DNA of 64,000 bases from Effusibacillus dendaii (GTDB taxonomy: Bacteria > Bacillota > Bacilli > Tumebacillales > Effusibacillaceae): the NCBI RefSeq assembly GCF_015097055.1, contig NZ_AP023366.1, forward strand, positions 1 to 64,000. The letters run 5' to 3'. Position 1 is the first letter of the stretch; every line of letters begins with the position of its first letter. This document shows, in pieces, positions 52,494 through 63,297 of this stretch. The notes beneath the pieces are model-generated. The model did not search any database. It worked only from the letters and a program-made list of their open reading frames with translations, and was not told where the DNA came from. The translations under genes were made by a program, and so were the position numbers.

Positions 52494-52699
52494 GGCATCA
52501 CCCCTTTCTTTCGGGGATCAGCCCCAACCGCCCTTGTTCCATGAGCATAAATTTGTGAATATCCTATAGCAGCTTCTTTTCTTCAATTCTCTATATTGTT
52601 TAGCCTGCCATTGCTATGAATTCTGCTGCGAGAATCATATGTTCGGGCTAAATGTCATACATTAGTTAAAAATGATAGAGCGCGGAAGGAGAAGCCGGA

Positions 52700-53635
52700 A
52701 TGGACAAGTCCCGTATGACATTTACCTTTCGTCCCCCGCAAAGAAAAAAGATGGATATGAAACCGTTTCGCGATCGGCGACCGTTTGAATTTACCGGAAC
52801 GCGGAATCGTAAGGAGTTGCCAATCGATCGGAACCCGTCTGATAAACGGCGGATGAAATCTTTCTGGAAGAACGGTGTTTGGCTGATGCCGATGGTCTTG
52901 GCCGCTTGTACTGGACTTATACTGGGGTTCGGGATTCTGTACGTTTTTAAAAACACACCTGCTCCCATGCAACAGCCTACTGTAACGACCGTGCGGCCCT
53001 TACCTTCCGCCACGTCAGCGTCTGCGACAGCGCAAAGCTTTCCTGGAATGGACCTGTATGTCTATCAACTGGGTGTTTACTCAAATTTGGACAGCGCGGC
53101 GAAAGGGATGGCCGAATTTGAAAAATTGGGTCTCAAACCGGTGGTCCATCGCGCGGATAAACTTCAACTTTGGGCGGGAGTAGCCGCCAGCAAAGCGGAG
53201 GCCCAGATTTTGGCGGATCGGTTGCAGCAGTTGGGTGTCCCCAATTACGGAAAGGACTATCAGATAACAGCCAAAAAAGGTGCCATACAAAACGTCGCCA
53301 TGAAAGATGCGGCTACATTGTCGAGTGTGTTGACCCAGTATGTGCAGGTGATAAAGGATGGAATCACGTTGGCGAACCAATCCTCTCCCGCTAAACAGGA
53401 GGCGGATGCCTGGAACAAACGGATTCAGTCGGTTGCCGATCAGGCGGGGTTGGCGCGGGCCGTTTTTGAAAAAGCGAACCGTAAAGAAGAACTGAAACTT
53501 CTGGATGACATGAATCAGCAGTTGATCGATTCGGGACAAGCGCTAACCGCCGGGAAAGGTCTGCTCGACGTGCAAAAAAGTTTGACGCAATCCGTTGTCG
53601 ATTATGAGCAACTGCTGGCCTACCTGCTCCCATAA
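52700..53635 (+). CDS. spoIIB: SpoIIB-like protein with SPOR domain
   Basis: The 311-residue protein has a basic cytoplasmic N-terminus, one membrane helix (about 58-82, LMPMVLAACTGLILGFGILY), and an extracytoplasmic SPOR-type domain (about 115-190, LYVYQLGVYSNLDSAAKGMA) that binds denuded septal glycan. A helical C-terminal region follows. SpoIIB of B. subtilis has this layout and lies between folC/comC and maf, as here. It helps septal thinning and engulfment. Sequence identity to SpoIIB is low, so the name rests on architecture and position. Confidence 0.75.
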   Translation: MDKSRMTFTFRPPQRKKMDMKPFRDRRPFEFTGTRNRKELPIDRNPSDKRRMKSFWKNGVWLMPMVLAACTGLILGFGILYVFKNTPAPMQQPTVTTVRPLPSATSASATAQSFPGMDLYVYQLGVYSNLDSAAKGMAEFEKLGLKPVVHRADKLQLWAGVAASKAEAQILADRLQQLGVPNYGKDYQITAKKGAIQNVAMKDAATLSSVLTQYVQVIKDGITLANQSSPAKQEADAWNKRIQSVADQAGLARAVFEKANRKEELKLLDDMNQQLIDSGQALTAGKGLLDVQKSLTQSVVDYEQLLAYLLP

Positions 53636-53728
53636 TACGGCGGTGTTTGCAGGAATACCGTAATTTTCAAACGGTCTCCTGGGCATGCTACCTACATCAA
53701 ATCCGACGCTTGGCAGGGGGACATGTAT

Positions 53729-55153
53729 ATGGCAGCAGTGCGAACGGAGAAGGATCTGTTAGGAACAAGAGAGGTTCCGCTTGACGCCTATTATGGAATT
53801 CAGACGTTGCGGGCGGTTGAGAATTTTCCGATCACAGGAATTCCGCCTCATAAGGAATTGATTCGCGCCTTGGCGACAGTCAAGAAAGCGGCGGCCATGG
53901 CAAATCAGGAAATCGGAACACTCAAAAAAGAGATTGCGGACGCTGTTATTCAAGCAGCGGAAGAAGTGATATCGGGCAAGCTGCATGATTTTTTTATTGT
54001 GGATTCGATTCAGGGCGGGGCAGGAACCTCGATGAACATGAATACGAATGAAGTAATCGCAAATCGGGCGATTGAACTGCTTGGCGGCAAGAAAGGGGAT
54101 TACCTGCTCTGCTCGCCCAATACGCATGTTAACATGGCGCAATCGACCAACGATGTGTTTCCGACCTCTATTCGGATCGCCTCCCTCCGGCTGGCGCAAG
54201 GTGTTCTGGAATCGTTGGCCGGGCTTCAGAACGCGTTTGCAAGGAAGGCAGAAGAGTTCGACTCGGTGATCAAAATGGGCCGTACTCATTTACAGGACGC
54301 AGTGCCGATCCGAATGGGGCAGGAATTTACCGCTTACTCTCGGGTCATTGCTCGTGACATCGAACGAATTGAACGATCGCTGGAAAATCTCCGTCAAATC
54401 AACATTGGGGCAACGGCTGTCGGTACCGGGTTAAACGCCATGCCCGAATACAGCGCAAAAGTGGTGAAACACCTGCGGCAAATTACCGGATTGGACTTGA
54501 CGCACGCCGAAAATTTGGTCGATGCCACACAAAATACGGACGCCTATACAGAAGTATCTGGCGCCTTGAAAATCTGTGCGGTCAATCTAACCAAAATCTG
54601 CAACGATATTCGGTTGATGGCGTCCGGTCCGCGCACCGGATTTGCCGAGTTGAAACTGCCGCCGCGGCAGCCGGGCTCCTCGATTATGCCCGGCAAAGTA
54701 AATCCGGTGATGGCAGAAGTCGTCAATCAAGTGGCTTTCCAGATTCAGGGCAACGATCAAACGATTTGTCTGGCGTCGTCGGCCGGGCAGTTAGAATTAA
54801 ACGTGATGGAACCTGTGCTGGTATTTAATTTGCTGCAGTCACTCTCGATTTTGCAGAATGCGGTAAGAGTGTTTACCCTCCATCTGGTGGAAGGGCTGCA
54901 GGCCAACGTGGAACGCTGCAAAGAACTTGTGGAAAGAAGCGTTGGGATTGTAACGGCGATTAACCCGCACGTCGGGTACGAAACCGCCACTTCGGTCGCC
55001 AAAGAGGCACTGGAAACAGGGCGTTCCGTGCGGGAAGTTTGTTTGGAACGCGGTATACTGACGAAAGAAGAGTTGGACGTCATTTTGAATCCGATGGAAA
55101 TGACATCACCGGGCATTGCAGGGTCCCGTTTACAGTTGGCCCTGCAAAAATAA
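53729..55153 (+). CDS. aspA: Aspartate ammonia-lyase
   Basis: The 474-residue enzyme turns L-aspartate into fumarate and ammonia. It has YYGIQTLRAVENFPITG, GGAGTSMNMNTNEV, THVNMAQSTNDVFPT and the fumarase/aspartase loop PGSSIMPGKVNPVMAE. AGGGGG is spaced for ATG 53729, not the ATG at 53723. It is inserted into the sporulation/division gene block and is likely monocistronic. Confidence 0.93.
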   Translation: MAAVRTEKDLLGTREVPLDAYYGIQTLRAVENFPITGIPPHKELIRALATVKKAAAMANQEIGTLKKEIADAVIQAAEEVISGKLHDFFIVDSIQGGAGTSMNMNTNEVIANRAIELLGGKKGDYLLCSPNTHVNMAQSTNDVFPTSIRIASLRLAQGVLESLAGLQNAFARKAEEFDSVIKMGRTHLQDAVPIRMGQEFTAYSRVIARDIERIERSLENLRQINIGATAVGTGLNAMPEYSAKVVKHLRQITGLDLTHAENLVDATQNTDAYTEVSGALKICAVNLTKICNDIRLMASGPRTGFAELKLPPRQPGSSIMPGKVNPVMAEVVNQVAFQIQGNDQTICLASSAGQLELNVMEPVLVFNLLQSLSILQNAVRVFTLHLVEGLQANVERCKELVERSVGIVTAINPHVGYETATSVAKEALETGRSVREVCLERGILTKEELDVILNPMEMTSPGIAGSRLQLALQK

Positions 55154-55204
55154 GGTAACACGGCGCAAACATAATGAAATGATGAGAGAGGGGCAGCCTT
55201 TTTT

Positions 55205-56422
55205 TCAAGCGAACCTCTCTTTCGCCACGACAGCAGCTTCCAATTCATTTAATCCCAGACAAAAAAGATGGTTCATGCTGCAGGCAGCGGGTGGGGCAAA
55301 CGGTTCGAAAAAATCAAACACCTGCGCCTGCGTATCTGCAAACCAATCAGATTGTTCCAGCGCTTCAAATGGGCGGTCGTCCCAGGCAGATGCAAGTTCG
55401 GGGCTGTAAAAAAGCGCCGCGCCCGATTTTAAACGGCAATTCAGCAGCCGCTGTTCCTTATAATCCCCTGTATGTCGGCGCTCTTTTGAAAACAGATGCG
55501 GCCAAAAATCGGCCCTTGACCCGGTATGGGGCACCTGTTTGGCAAGCTGCAGCGCACCCCGATACACCTCTTGGATGCCAAACAGAATGCTGTATAAGCT
55601 TTTGCCAATTCCAATGCGCTCCTGCAATTCAGTGAACTGCTCGACGGTGACGCCTGCCAACTCGATTTCTTGCCGGGAATCCCGATAATAAGGGAAAACG
55701 ATCTGCGTCAACTGCAGCAGCGCCTGTGCCTGAAATTCGAGCGTCTGGTACACATGTTTTGCAAAATGGGGATGCTTCACCACCCGCCGTTCAATATAAT
55801 GCTGCTCGTTAATGATTAAGGCGACCGTCAGCAAGCGGGAGTCATGTGTCGCCAGGAAGTCCTCCCAGACAGGCATCATGAATCGCGAAACGCCAAACGC
55901 AGGCAGCAGATGGAAATAATTTTTCTGCTGTCGAACGCTTTCTGCATAAAGCAACAGTTGCGGATAGGCGTCATGAAAAATCAGGCTGTTGGCCCGTTCC
56001 AACGACTGGAAAAACGATTCGATTTCGTCTGCCGAAAGCAGGCGCGGAATCAATTCGCCGCGCAGGTCGGTCATGTGATAACCGCCGTTGCGTGATACCA
56101 TATGCGCCAACAATGCCCAATGCAGTTCGGGATGCTGAAAATAAATCTGTCGGTAGGCTTCTGTTCGGGTCACGTTGTTGCGGTTTTTCTGCGAGGTGAT
56201 TCGATCAATGCGGCTAACCAGCCGGTTTTCCTGTTCCGTCAACTGGCGGGGAAACGACCGGTAAACGTTTGAATCAGCCAATTGCAGAGCCCGTTTTTTA
56301 AGTTCATCGATTTGTTTGCCAGAAAATCGGATGGATCGCCAGTTTTCCCGGAGATGCATCTGTCTTCGATTGGTTATATGGATACCAAGCCCGCCTAACC
56401 AAGCCAAAAGATGTTGCAGCAT
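55205..56422 (-). CDS. DUF2515 (YppC-like) protein
   Basis: The 405-residue protein matches the DUF2515 family of Bacilli (function unknown): NRRQMHLRENWRSI near the start, RTEAYRQIYFQHPELHWALL, AHMVSRNGGYHMTDLRG, and INEQHYIERRVV. It looks soluble and helical. GAAGGAG is spaced for ATG 56422. It is transcribed against the flanking genes. Confidence 0.8.
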   Translation of the reverse strand: MLQHLLAWLGGLGIHITNRRQMHLRENWRSIRFSGKQIDELKKRALQLADSNVYRSFPRQLTEQENRLVSRIDRITSQKNRNNVTRTEAYRQIYFQHPELHWALLAHMVSRNGGYHMTDLRGELIPRLLSADEIESFFQSLERANSLIFHDAYPQLLLYAESVRQQKNYFHLLPAFGVSRFMMPVWEDFLATHDSRLLTVALIINEQHYIERRVVKHPHFAKHVYQTLEFQAQALLQLTQIVFPYYRDSRQEIELAGVTVEQFTELQERIGIGKSLYSILFGIQEVYRGALQLAKQVPHTGSRADFWPHLFSKERRHTGDYKEQRLLNCRLKSGAALFYSPELASAWDDRPFEALEQSDWFADTQAQVFDFFEPFAPPAACSMNHLFCLGLNELEAAVVAKERFA

Positions 56423-56602
56423 GTTCCATACTCCTTCTTTCCCGTTCACTTCCAGTATGTCCAAACATTTCCGAATGTTGAACGAGCTTTTTTCTATTTC
56501 CTTAGCAGGACTTGCCGTCTGTTTTGTCGAAATGTTTTTGTCGAAATAACTCGCAACATATTCGGTTGCAAGTGGACATGCAGGTACAAAGGGGGTATGA
56601 TT

Positions 56603-56857
56603 ATGGCGAGATCATCCTCCAACATACGACGATTTGCGATCCTGCTTGCAGGTTTGCTGTTGGGTACTTTGGCGGGACAATTGTTGGGAAAAGCGTTTCA
56701 TCTCGGGTGGTTGACCGATGCGTGGACACCGATTGACTGGCATCCGGCAGGAGATTTAGTATTTGTCAAATATGATCTCGATTTACAGGTCAAACTAAAT
56801 TTGGCAAGCCTAATCGGATTGGTATTAGGCTGGTGGATCTCAAAAAATAGTAGGTGA
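56603..56857 (+). CDS. DUF4321-family membrane protein
   Basis: The 84-residue protein has two membrane helices (FAILLAGLLLGTLAGQLLG and LASLIGLVLGWWIS) around a short polar stretch, matching DUF4321 proteins that commonly precede maf in Firmicutes. AAAGGGGG is spaced for ATG 56603. Function unknown; it probably heads the maf-radC-mreB transcript. Confidence 0.8.
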   Translation: MARSSSNIRRFAILLAGLLLGTLAGQLLGKAFHLGWLTDAWTPIDWHPAGDLVFVKYDLDLQVKLNLASLIGLVLGWWISKNSR

Positions 56858-56862
56858 TGCGC

Positions 56863-57462
56863 ATGCGGAACTTGGTGCTCGCTTCCGGTTCACCCCGCCG
56901 CCGCGAGCTGCTTTCCGGTGTAGGACTGTCCTTTCAGGTGATGGTCTCGGATGCAGATGAAAAGGTCGACAGCGGGTTATCCCCTGATGAAATTGTCCGT
57001 ACCCTCGCATTTCGAAAAGCGTCAGCCATAGCGAATGAGCTTTCGGAAGGGATTGTAATCGGGGCTGATACGATTGTGGTCCTAGAGGATCTCGTGCTGG
57101 GTAAACCGAAAGATGAACAGCAAGCTCGTCAGATGCTGAAACAATTGCAAGGACGCGTACATACGGTCTATTCCGGTGTGGCGGTGATCGATGCCAAAAC
57201 AGGGCAGCAAGCGGTCGGCCATCGGGCGACTCGGGTACATATGCGCCCGCTTTCCGATGCTGAAATTGAAGCGTATGTCAAAACAGGAGAACCGCTTGAT
57301 AAAGCGGGTTCCTACGCTATTCAAGGAATTGGATCGACACTTGTGGAACGTATTGAAGGAGACTATTTCACTGTCGTTGGACTTCCTATGGAATTGCTTG
57401 CTTCGATGTTAACTTCCTTTGACATTCATGTGTTAAAGACGGCAGAGGAAATCAAGAGGTGA
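56863..57462 (+). CDS. maf: Maf-family nucleoside triphosphate pyrophosphatase
   Basis: The 199-residue protein has NLVLASGSPRRRELLSGVG, SDADEKVD, GADTIVVLEDLVLGKPKDE and GSYAIQGIGSTLVERIEGDY. It hydrolyses dTTP/UTP-like or modified nucleotides and is linked to septum control in Bacillus. The start could be 56854 or 56863; the latter fits the ribosome site. Confidence 0.95.
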   Translation: MRNLVLASGSPRRRELLSGVGLSFQVMVSDADEKVDSGLSPDEIVRTLAFRKASAIANELSEGIVIGADTIVVLEDLVLGKPKDEQQARQMLKQLQGRVHTVYSGVAVIDAKTGQQAVGHRATRVHMRPLSDAEIEAYVKTGEPLDKAGSYAIQGIGSTLVERIEGDYFTVVGLPMELLASMLTSFDIHVLKTAEEIKR

Positions 57463-57468
57463 GTCAAT

Positions 57469-58167
57469 TTGAAGAGGGAAGCATCCAACCGGGTGCTTGT
57501 TCGTGAACTGCCGACCGAGGAACGGCCGCGTGAGCGCATGCTGCGCGAAGGGGCCCAAAGCCTTAGCAATGCCGAACTGTTGGCGGTAATGCTGAGGACG
57601 GGTACAAACGGGAAATCCGTCATCCAGGTGGCGGAACAGTTGTTGTCGCACTTTGGAGGACTGCGTTCTTTAATGGAGGCGGACATCCGGGAAATGACCG
57701 AAATTGCCGGTATGGGACCGGCCAAAGCTCTGCAGGTGCAAGCGGCAGTGGAAATTGGAAAACGGATTGCCCGTTTGGTCAGGGAACCGGCAACCGTCAT
57801 TCGCAATCCGCAGGATGTGGTGGATCTGTTTATGGACCGGCTTCGCTTTGAGAAGAAAGAACATTTCATTGCTGTACATTTGGACACCAAAAACCAGGTG
57901 ATTGCAGAAGAAACCGTATCGATCGGATCGCTTGATTCTTCGATCGTTCATCCCCGAGAAATCTTCAAAACCGCTCTAAAGAAGAGCGCAGCTTCGATTA
58001 TTTGCATCCACAATCATCCCAGCGGCGACCCGACTCCAAGCCGTGAAGACATTCTTGTCACCAAACGTCTGGCGGAGGCTGGCCGTATTCTTGGGATTGA
58101 AGTGTTGGACCATATCGTGATCGGTGAACAGCGTTTTGTCAGTTTAAAGGAACAAGGCTTGTTTTAA
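57469..58167 (+). CDS. radC: RadC/YsxA-family JAB-domain protein
   Basis: The 232-residue protein has a helix-hairpin-helix part (IAGMGPAKALQVQAAVEIG) and a JAMM-like site (IICIHNHPSGDPTPSREDI). Despite its name a DNA repair role is unproven. It starts at TTG 57469 after AAGAGGTGAG, 6 bp after maf. Confidence 0.94.
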   Translation: MKREASNRVLVRELPTEERPRERMLREGAQSLSNAELLAVMLRTGTNGKSVIQVAEQLLSHFGGLRSLMEADIREMTEIAGMGPAKALQVQAAVEIGKRIARLVREPATVIRNPQDVVDLFMDRLRFEKKEHFIAVHLDTKNQVIAEETVSIGSLDSSIVHPREIFKTALKKSAASIICIHNHPSGDPTPSREDILVTKRLAEAGRILGIEVLDHIVIGEQRFVSLKEQGLF

Positions 58168-58177
58168 TTCTATCTAA

Positions 58178-59251
<1,074 letters not shown>

Positions 59252-59291
59252 TAACGATATACGTAGACAGAGAAAAGGATGTGGGTGACGG

Positions 59292-60146
59292 GTGGCCCGA
59301 TTCTTCAGTAACAAACGGTTGCTGGCGCTGCTTATCAGTTTAATATTGCTTACAGTTCTTGTATCGTTCACGGTGCGGGAACGGGCGAATGTTACTTGGC
59401 CGGAAAAAATTCTGATTGATGTCACTTCCTGGATGCAAGGCCTGGTCTATCGCCCTGTCAGCCACTTGTCCGGATTTATTGATGATGTGGAACAGATCTT
59501 TTCTCTGTATCAGGAAAATGCCGCTTTAAAGGAAAATCTGCGGGATTATGCAACCCTCAATGCACGGCTTAAAGAGGCGGAACAGCGCAATAAACAACTG
59601 CAGACGATGCTTAATTTCCGGGATGGGGACAAATCCCGTCCTTATAAAATGTATCCGGCGAACGTGACGGGACGCTCTCCGGACAAGTGGAATTCTTCCA
59701 TCGTGATTGACAAAGGGGAGAAGGATGGGGTCAAAAAAGATATGGCGGTGATTGCGCCAGAAGGCGGCCTGGTCGGCAGGGTAATGGAAGTTGGCGAATT
59801 CAGCAGCAAAGTGCTGCTGATTACCGATACGAACCGGATGGGGATTTCCGCCATGGAACAGGAAACCAGAGCGGTCGGCATTGTGAACGGATCCAGCTCC
59901 AGCCCGGGAGCGGTTGAAATGGGACTGATTGATCGCGAAGCACGGCTTGCCGCAGGGCAAACGGTAGTCACATCCAATCTGTCAGATATTTTCCCGCCGG
60001 GGATTCCGATTGGCACGATTACATCCGTTGCGTTAGAAGATACCGGATTAACCAGAAAGGCGATTTTAAAACCGACTGCCAATCTCGATCGACTGGAGGT
60101 CGTGTTTTACCTGGAACGTGACTCGACTCCGGCAAAAGGGCAATAA
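59292..60146 (+). CDS. mreC: Rod-shape protein MreC
   Basis: The 284-residue protein has one N-terminal membrane helix (about 9-28), a coiled coil (about 60-105) and the beta-barrel pair of MreC (GLVGRVMEVG, LLITDTNRMGISAM, GQTVVTSNLSDIFPPGIPIG). It starts at GTG 59292. It links MreB to PBP2 outside the membrane. Confidence 0.96.
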   Translation: MARFFSNKRLLALLISLILLTVLVSFTVRERANVTWPEKILIDVTSWMQGLVYRPVSHLSGFIDDVEQIFSLYQENAALKENLRDYATLNARLKEAEQRNKQLQTMLNFRDGDKSRPYKMYPANVTGRSPDKWNSSIVIDKGEKDGVKKDMAVIAPEGGLVGRVMEVGEFSSKVLLITDTNRMGISAMEQETRAVGIVNGSSSSPGAVEMGLIDREARLAAGQTVVTSNLSDIFPPGIPIGTITSVALEDTGLTRKAILKPTANLDRLEVVFYLERDSTPAKGQ

Positions 60147-60163
60147 GGAGGTCGGGATACGGG

Positions 60164-60673
60164 ATGCGGCCGATATACGTTTTTCTTGTCCTGTTATTCG
60201 CAATGATTCTGCAAGCCACTCTGTTTGTGCAGAAACCGTTCAACTGGGTGCAGCCTTCCTTGACGGTAGTATTAACCGTGTTTATCGCCTATTTTCGCAA
60301 TCAACGGTTGGCGATGGTATTGGGTCTGATGGTCGGCCTGGTACAGGACGTGGTATATGGTACGCTGATCGGCATGCATACGTTTTCGTTGGCGCTTGTT
60401 GGCTACTTTTCAGGCGCGCTGTTCCGGGTATTCCTGAATCGCAGCCTGATCATGCTGTTATTTATGGTGCTTGGCATGACGGTCGGGTATGAATTCCTGA
60501 ATTACGGAATTGCCACCATCTTCGGCCGGCTGCGGATCGATTTGTTGGTTGTTTTAACACATGCGGTGCGTTTGATGATTTTTAACGGAATTTACGGGTT
60601 GCTTCTGTATCCGTTTGCGGAACGATGGCTGCCGGCAAACGAAGACTGGAGATTGGGGGAGGAACAACGCTGA
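60164..60673 (+). CDS. mreD: Rod-shape protein MreD
   Basis: The 169-residue membrane protein has about five to six helices (FLVLLFAMILQATLFV, RLAMVLGLMVGLVQDVVYG) and belongs to MreD. AGGAGG lies just before the ATG, 17 bp after mreC. Confidence 0.93.
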   Translation: MRPIYVFLVLLFAMILQATLFVQKPFNWVQPSLTVVLTVFIAYFRNQRLAMVLGLMVGLVQDVVYGTLIGMHTFSLALVGYFSGALFRVFLNRSLIMLLFMVLGMTVGYEFLNYGIATIFGRLRIDLLVVLTHAVRLMIFNGIYGLLLYPFAERWLPANEDWRLGEEQR

Positions 60674-60694
60674 CCGAACAGGGAGGGTGTTCCT

Positions 60695-62548
60695 TTGCTA
60701 CATCGATCGGGTATGCGGAAAACTCGCTGGTTTTTACTGAAAGTCGTGGTAGTTGCGGCGTTTGTTGCCCTGCTGCTTCGACTTTTTGCTATGCAGGTGA
60801 CACACGGCACCATGTATCGGGCTAAAATCGAACGGGAACGGATTGACCACTTTCCGCTAACCGCTCCAAGAGGGCAGATTTTGGACAGAACAGGAACGTT
60901 GTTGGCGCGCAACGTGCGAGTGTTCAATCTCATTTACCTGCCGGTGGAAGGACGCAATCGGGCAGCCGAAACGGCTCGACTCCTGGCTCCGATTTTAGGG
61001 AAACAGCCGAATGAGGTGCTGCAAACGATGGATGTGGGGGAAGAGCCGAAGCTCCCCTTTACGCTTCCAAGACGCCTGGCATTTGATTTGAATCCGAAAC
61101 AGACCAGTTGGCTGCTGGAAAACCAGGACAAACTGCCTGGCCTTCGAATTATTGTCGAATCGAAACGGGAATACCCGCAAAAGCGGGTGGCTGCCCACAT
61201 ATTGGGTTATCTGAATTCCATCCCGCCGGAAGAATGGGACGCATACCGGCAGAAAGGGTATTCGCTTGATGCCCAAGTGGGCGTTTATGGGTTGGAGAAA
61301 CAGTATGAAAGCTTCCTGAAAGGCAGAGACGGGGCGCTTTTGATCGAGTCAAACGGCAATCCGGGCGGAGGCTTTTCTGTCAGGGAAACAGCTTCCATTC
61401 CCGGTCACAATTTAATTGTCAGCCTCGATCTCAAACTGCAAAGTGCCGTTGAAAAAGCCCTGCGTGAGCAAGTGCAACGGATTAACTCCGACCCGAAGAA
61501 GAAAAAAGTGTCTCATGCGGCCGCTGTTGCGATTCAACCGCAAACAGGCGATGTGCTGGCGATTGCGAGCTATCCTGGATTTGATCCGAACATCTGGGTG
61601 GGCGGCATTTCGCCGTCCGACTATCGCAACTTTCAGCCAGCCCAACAAAATTGGGCTTTGCAGGTGCCGATTCCGCCCGGTTCCACAGTCAAACCGCTGA
61701 CCCTTTTGATGGCGTTGGAGAAAGGGATCGTTTCATCTTATCAGTCTTTGTTCGATCAGGGACGATTGCAGATCGGATGGGAAACAAACGGTGATCCGCA
61801 CTACTTTTATTGCTGGGACCACTCGGGGCATGGAGATGTGGATGCACGCAAGGCGCTTGCTGTATCTTGCAATGTGTACATGTACCAGCTCAGTCTTTGG
61901 TTGGGCAATTATTCCCCGGGGAAAGATGCGACCCGCTGGCTGCAAAACGAATTGCCGATGGCCATTCAATATTTTCGTGATACGCACCGGAAATTCGGAC
62001 TGGGCGTCCCGACAGGAGTGGATCTGGGCGAGGAAGTAAAGGGCCGTTTTCAGACTACAGGACAGTTGGCCGACCTGCCGTTTGCCGCAATTGGACAAAA
62101 TCAGGCCTACACCGCCATGCAGCTCGCCCAGTATGTGGGTACGCTGGCCACAGGCGGTAAACGGATGGAGCCGCATGTGGTAAAAGAAATTCGGGCAGTT
62201 GATGGGAAACTGGTCAAACGAAACGATCCAAAGGTGCTAAACGAAGTGTCGATTCGGTCAGATTGGCTGCAAACGATTCGGGAAGGAATGCGCGATGCGG
62301 TAAACAAACCTTACGGCACGGCGTATTCCACATTCCTTGGAACTCCTTATACGGCGGCTGGCAAAACAGGGACGGCGGAAACCGGACGCGGGGAAGACAA
62401 CGCGTTGTTCGTCGGCTATGCCCCTTTCGAAAATCCGCAGATCGCGATCGCGGTGATTGTGCCGGAGGGCGGTCATGGGTCCGATTCGAGCGTGCCGATT
62501 GCAAGAAAAATTTTTGACGCGTTTTTTTCGGAAGGAAAAAACCGCTAA
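60695..62548 (+). CDS. mrdA: Penicillin-binding protein 2 (class B transpeptidase)
   Basis: The 617-residue protein has a membrane anchor (about 13-33), a PBP dimerisation domain (about 55-230; APRGQILDRTGTLLARN) and a transpeptidase domain with PPGSTVKPLT (Ser-x-x-Lys near 329-332), SCNVYM and GKTGTAE. It cross-links lateral-wall peptidoglycan with MreBCD, with which it is co-transcribed here. GGGAGGGTG precedes the start. Confidence 0.95.
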   Translation: MLHRSGMRKTRWFLLKVVVVAAFVALLLRLFAMQVTHGTMYRAKIERERIDHFPLTAPRGQILDRTGTLLARNVRVFNLIYLPVEGRNRAAETARLLAPILGKQPNEVLQTMDVGEEPKLPFTLPRRLAFDLNPKQTSWLLENQDKLPGLRIIVESKREYPQKRVAAHILGYLNSIPPEEWDAYRQKGYSLDAQVGVYGLEKQYESFLKGRDGALLIESNGNPGGGFSVRETASIPGHNLIVSLDLKLQSAVEKALREQVQRINSDPKKKKVSHAAAVAIQPQTGDVLAIASYPGFDPNIWVGGISPSDYRNFQPAQQNWALQVPIPPGSTVKPLTLLMALEKGIVSSYQSLFDQGRLQIGWETNGDPHYFYCWDHSGHGDVDARKALAVSCNVYMYQLSLWLGNYSPGKDATRWLQNELPMAIQYFRDTHRKFGLGVPTGVDLGEEVKGRFQTTGQLADLPFAAIGQNQAYTAMQLAQYVGTLATGGKRMEPHVVKEIRAVDGKLVKRNDPKVLNEVSIRSDWLQTIREGMRDAVNKPYGTAYSTFLGTPYTAAGKTGTAETGRGEDNALFVGYAPFENPQIAIAVIVPEGGHGSDSSVPIARKIFDAFFSEGKNR

Positions 62549-62608
62549 TTTGGCGAATAAGTACGATTGTACGTCGCGTTATTTGCTATCTAGACAGGAG
62601 GACCTGAA

Positions 62609-63283
62609 ATGCAGGATCAACCCGGCTGCGAGATGCCTCGTACAGTCAAACAAGCGGTAACAATTAAAGGCATCCGTGATGGATTGGTTTTTCTTTTTGA
62701 CGATCAGTGTTCGTTCGCAGAAATTCTTGAAGACTTGCAGGAAAAACTGCACGGCGCACAAAGTCAGCTGTTATCGGGTCCGATTATACGAGTCACGATT
62801 GAAACGGGAAGACGGGTTTTTGATGAAGTACAGAAAGAACAGATCCGTCAATTGTTGAGCATATATGGAAATCTGGTCATTCAAGGTTTTCATTCGGTGT
62901 TGGAAGAAGAATTCCCAAAGCCGCCTCATGTTTTTTTGCACAGAGGAACGGTCCGATCCGGTCAATCTATTGAATTCGACGGGGACATCACGATTATTGG
63001 CGACGTGAACCCCGGCGGACAGGTGTTGGCCACCGGAGATATTTATGTGATGGGCGCGCTGCGTGGAATTGCCCATGCCGGTTGCCGCGGAAACGAGCAG
63101 GCCGTGATCGGAGCGGTCTATTTTCAGCCGACTCAACTGCGTATCGGGTCGGTGATTTCGCGTTCGCCAGATACGTCGGATATACGTTCCGAAGCGGCAG
63201 AAATGGAGTTTGCTTATTTGCGAAACGGACAGATGGCCGTTGAGAAAATGTTCAACTTATACAGCATTCGGTTAAAGAAGTGA
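62609..63283 (+). CDS. minC: Septum site-determining protein MinC
   Basis: The 224-residue protein has an N-terminal FtsZ-inhibiting domain (about 10-105) and a C-terminal beta-helix (GTVRSGQSIEFDGDITIIGD, NPGGQVLATGDIYVMGALRGIAHAG). With MinD it blocks division near poles. AGGAGG precedes the ATG. minD follows after 14 bp. Confidence 0.94.
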   Translation: MQDQPGCEMPRTVKQAVTIKGIRDGLVFLFDDQCSFAEILEDLQEKLHGAQSQLLSGPIIRVTIETGRRVFDEVQKEQIRQLLSIYGNLVIQGFHSVLEEEFPKPPHVFLHRGTVRSGQSIEFDGDITIIGDVNPGGQVLATGDIYVMGALRGIAHAGCRGNEQAVIGAVYFQPTQLRIGSVISRSPDTSDIRSEAAEMEFAYLRNGQMAVEKMFNLYSIRLKK

Positions 63284-63297
63284 GAGGAGGTTCTGGC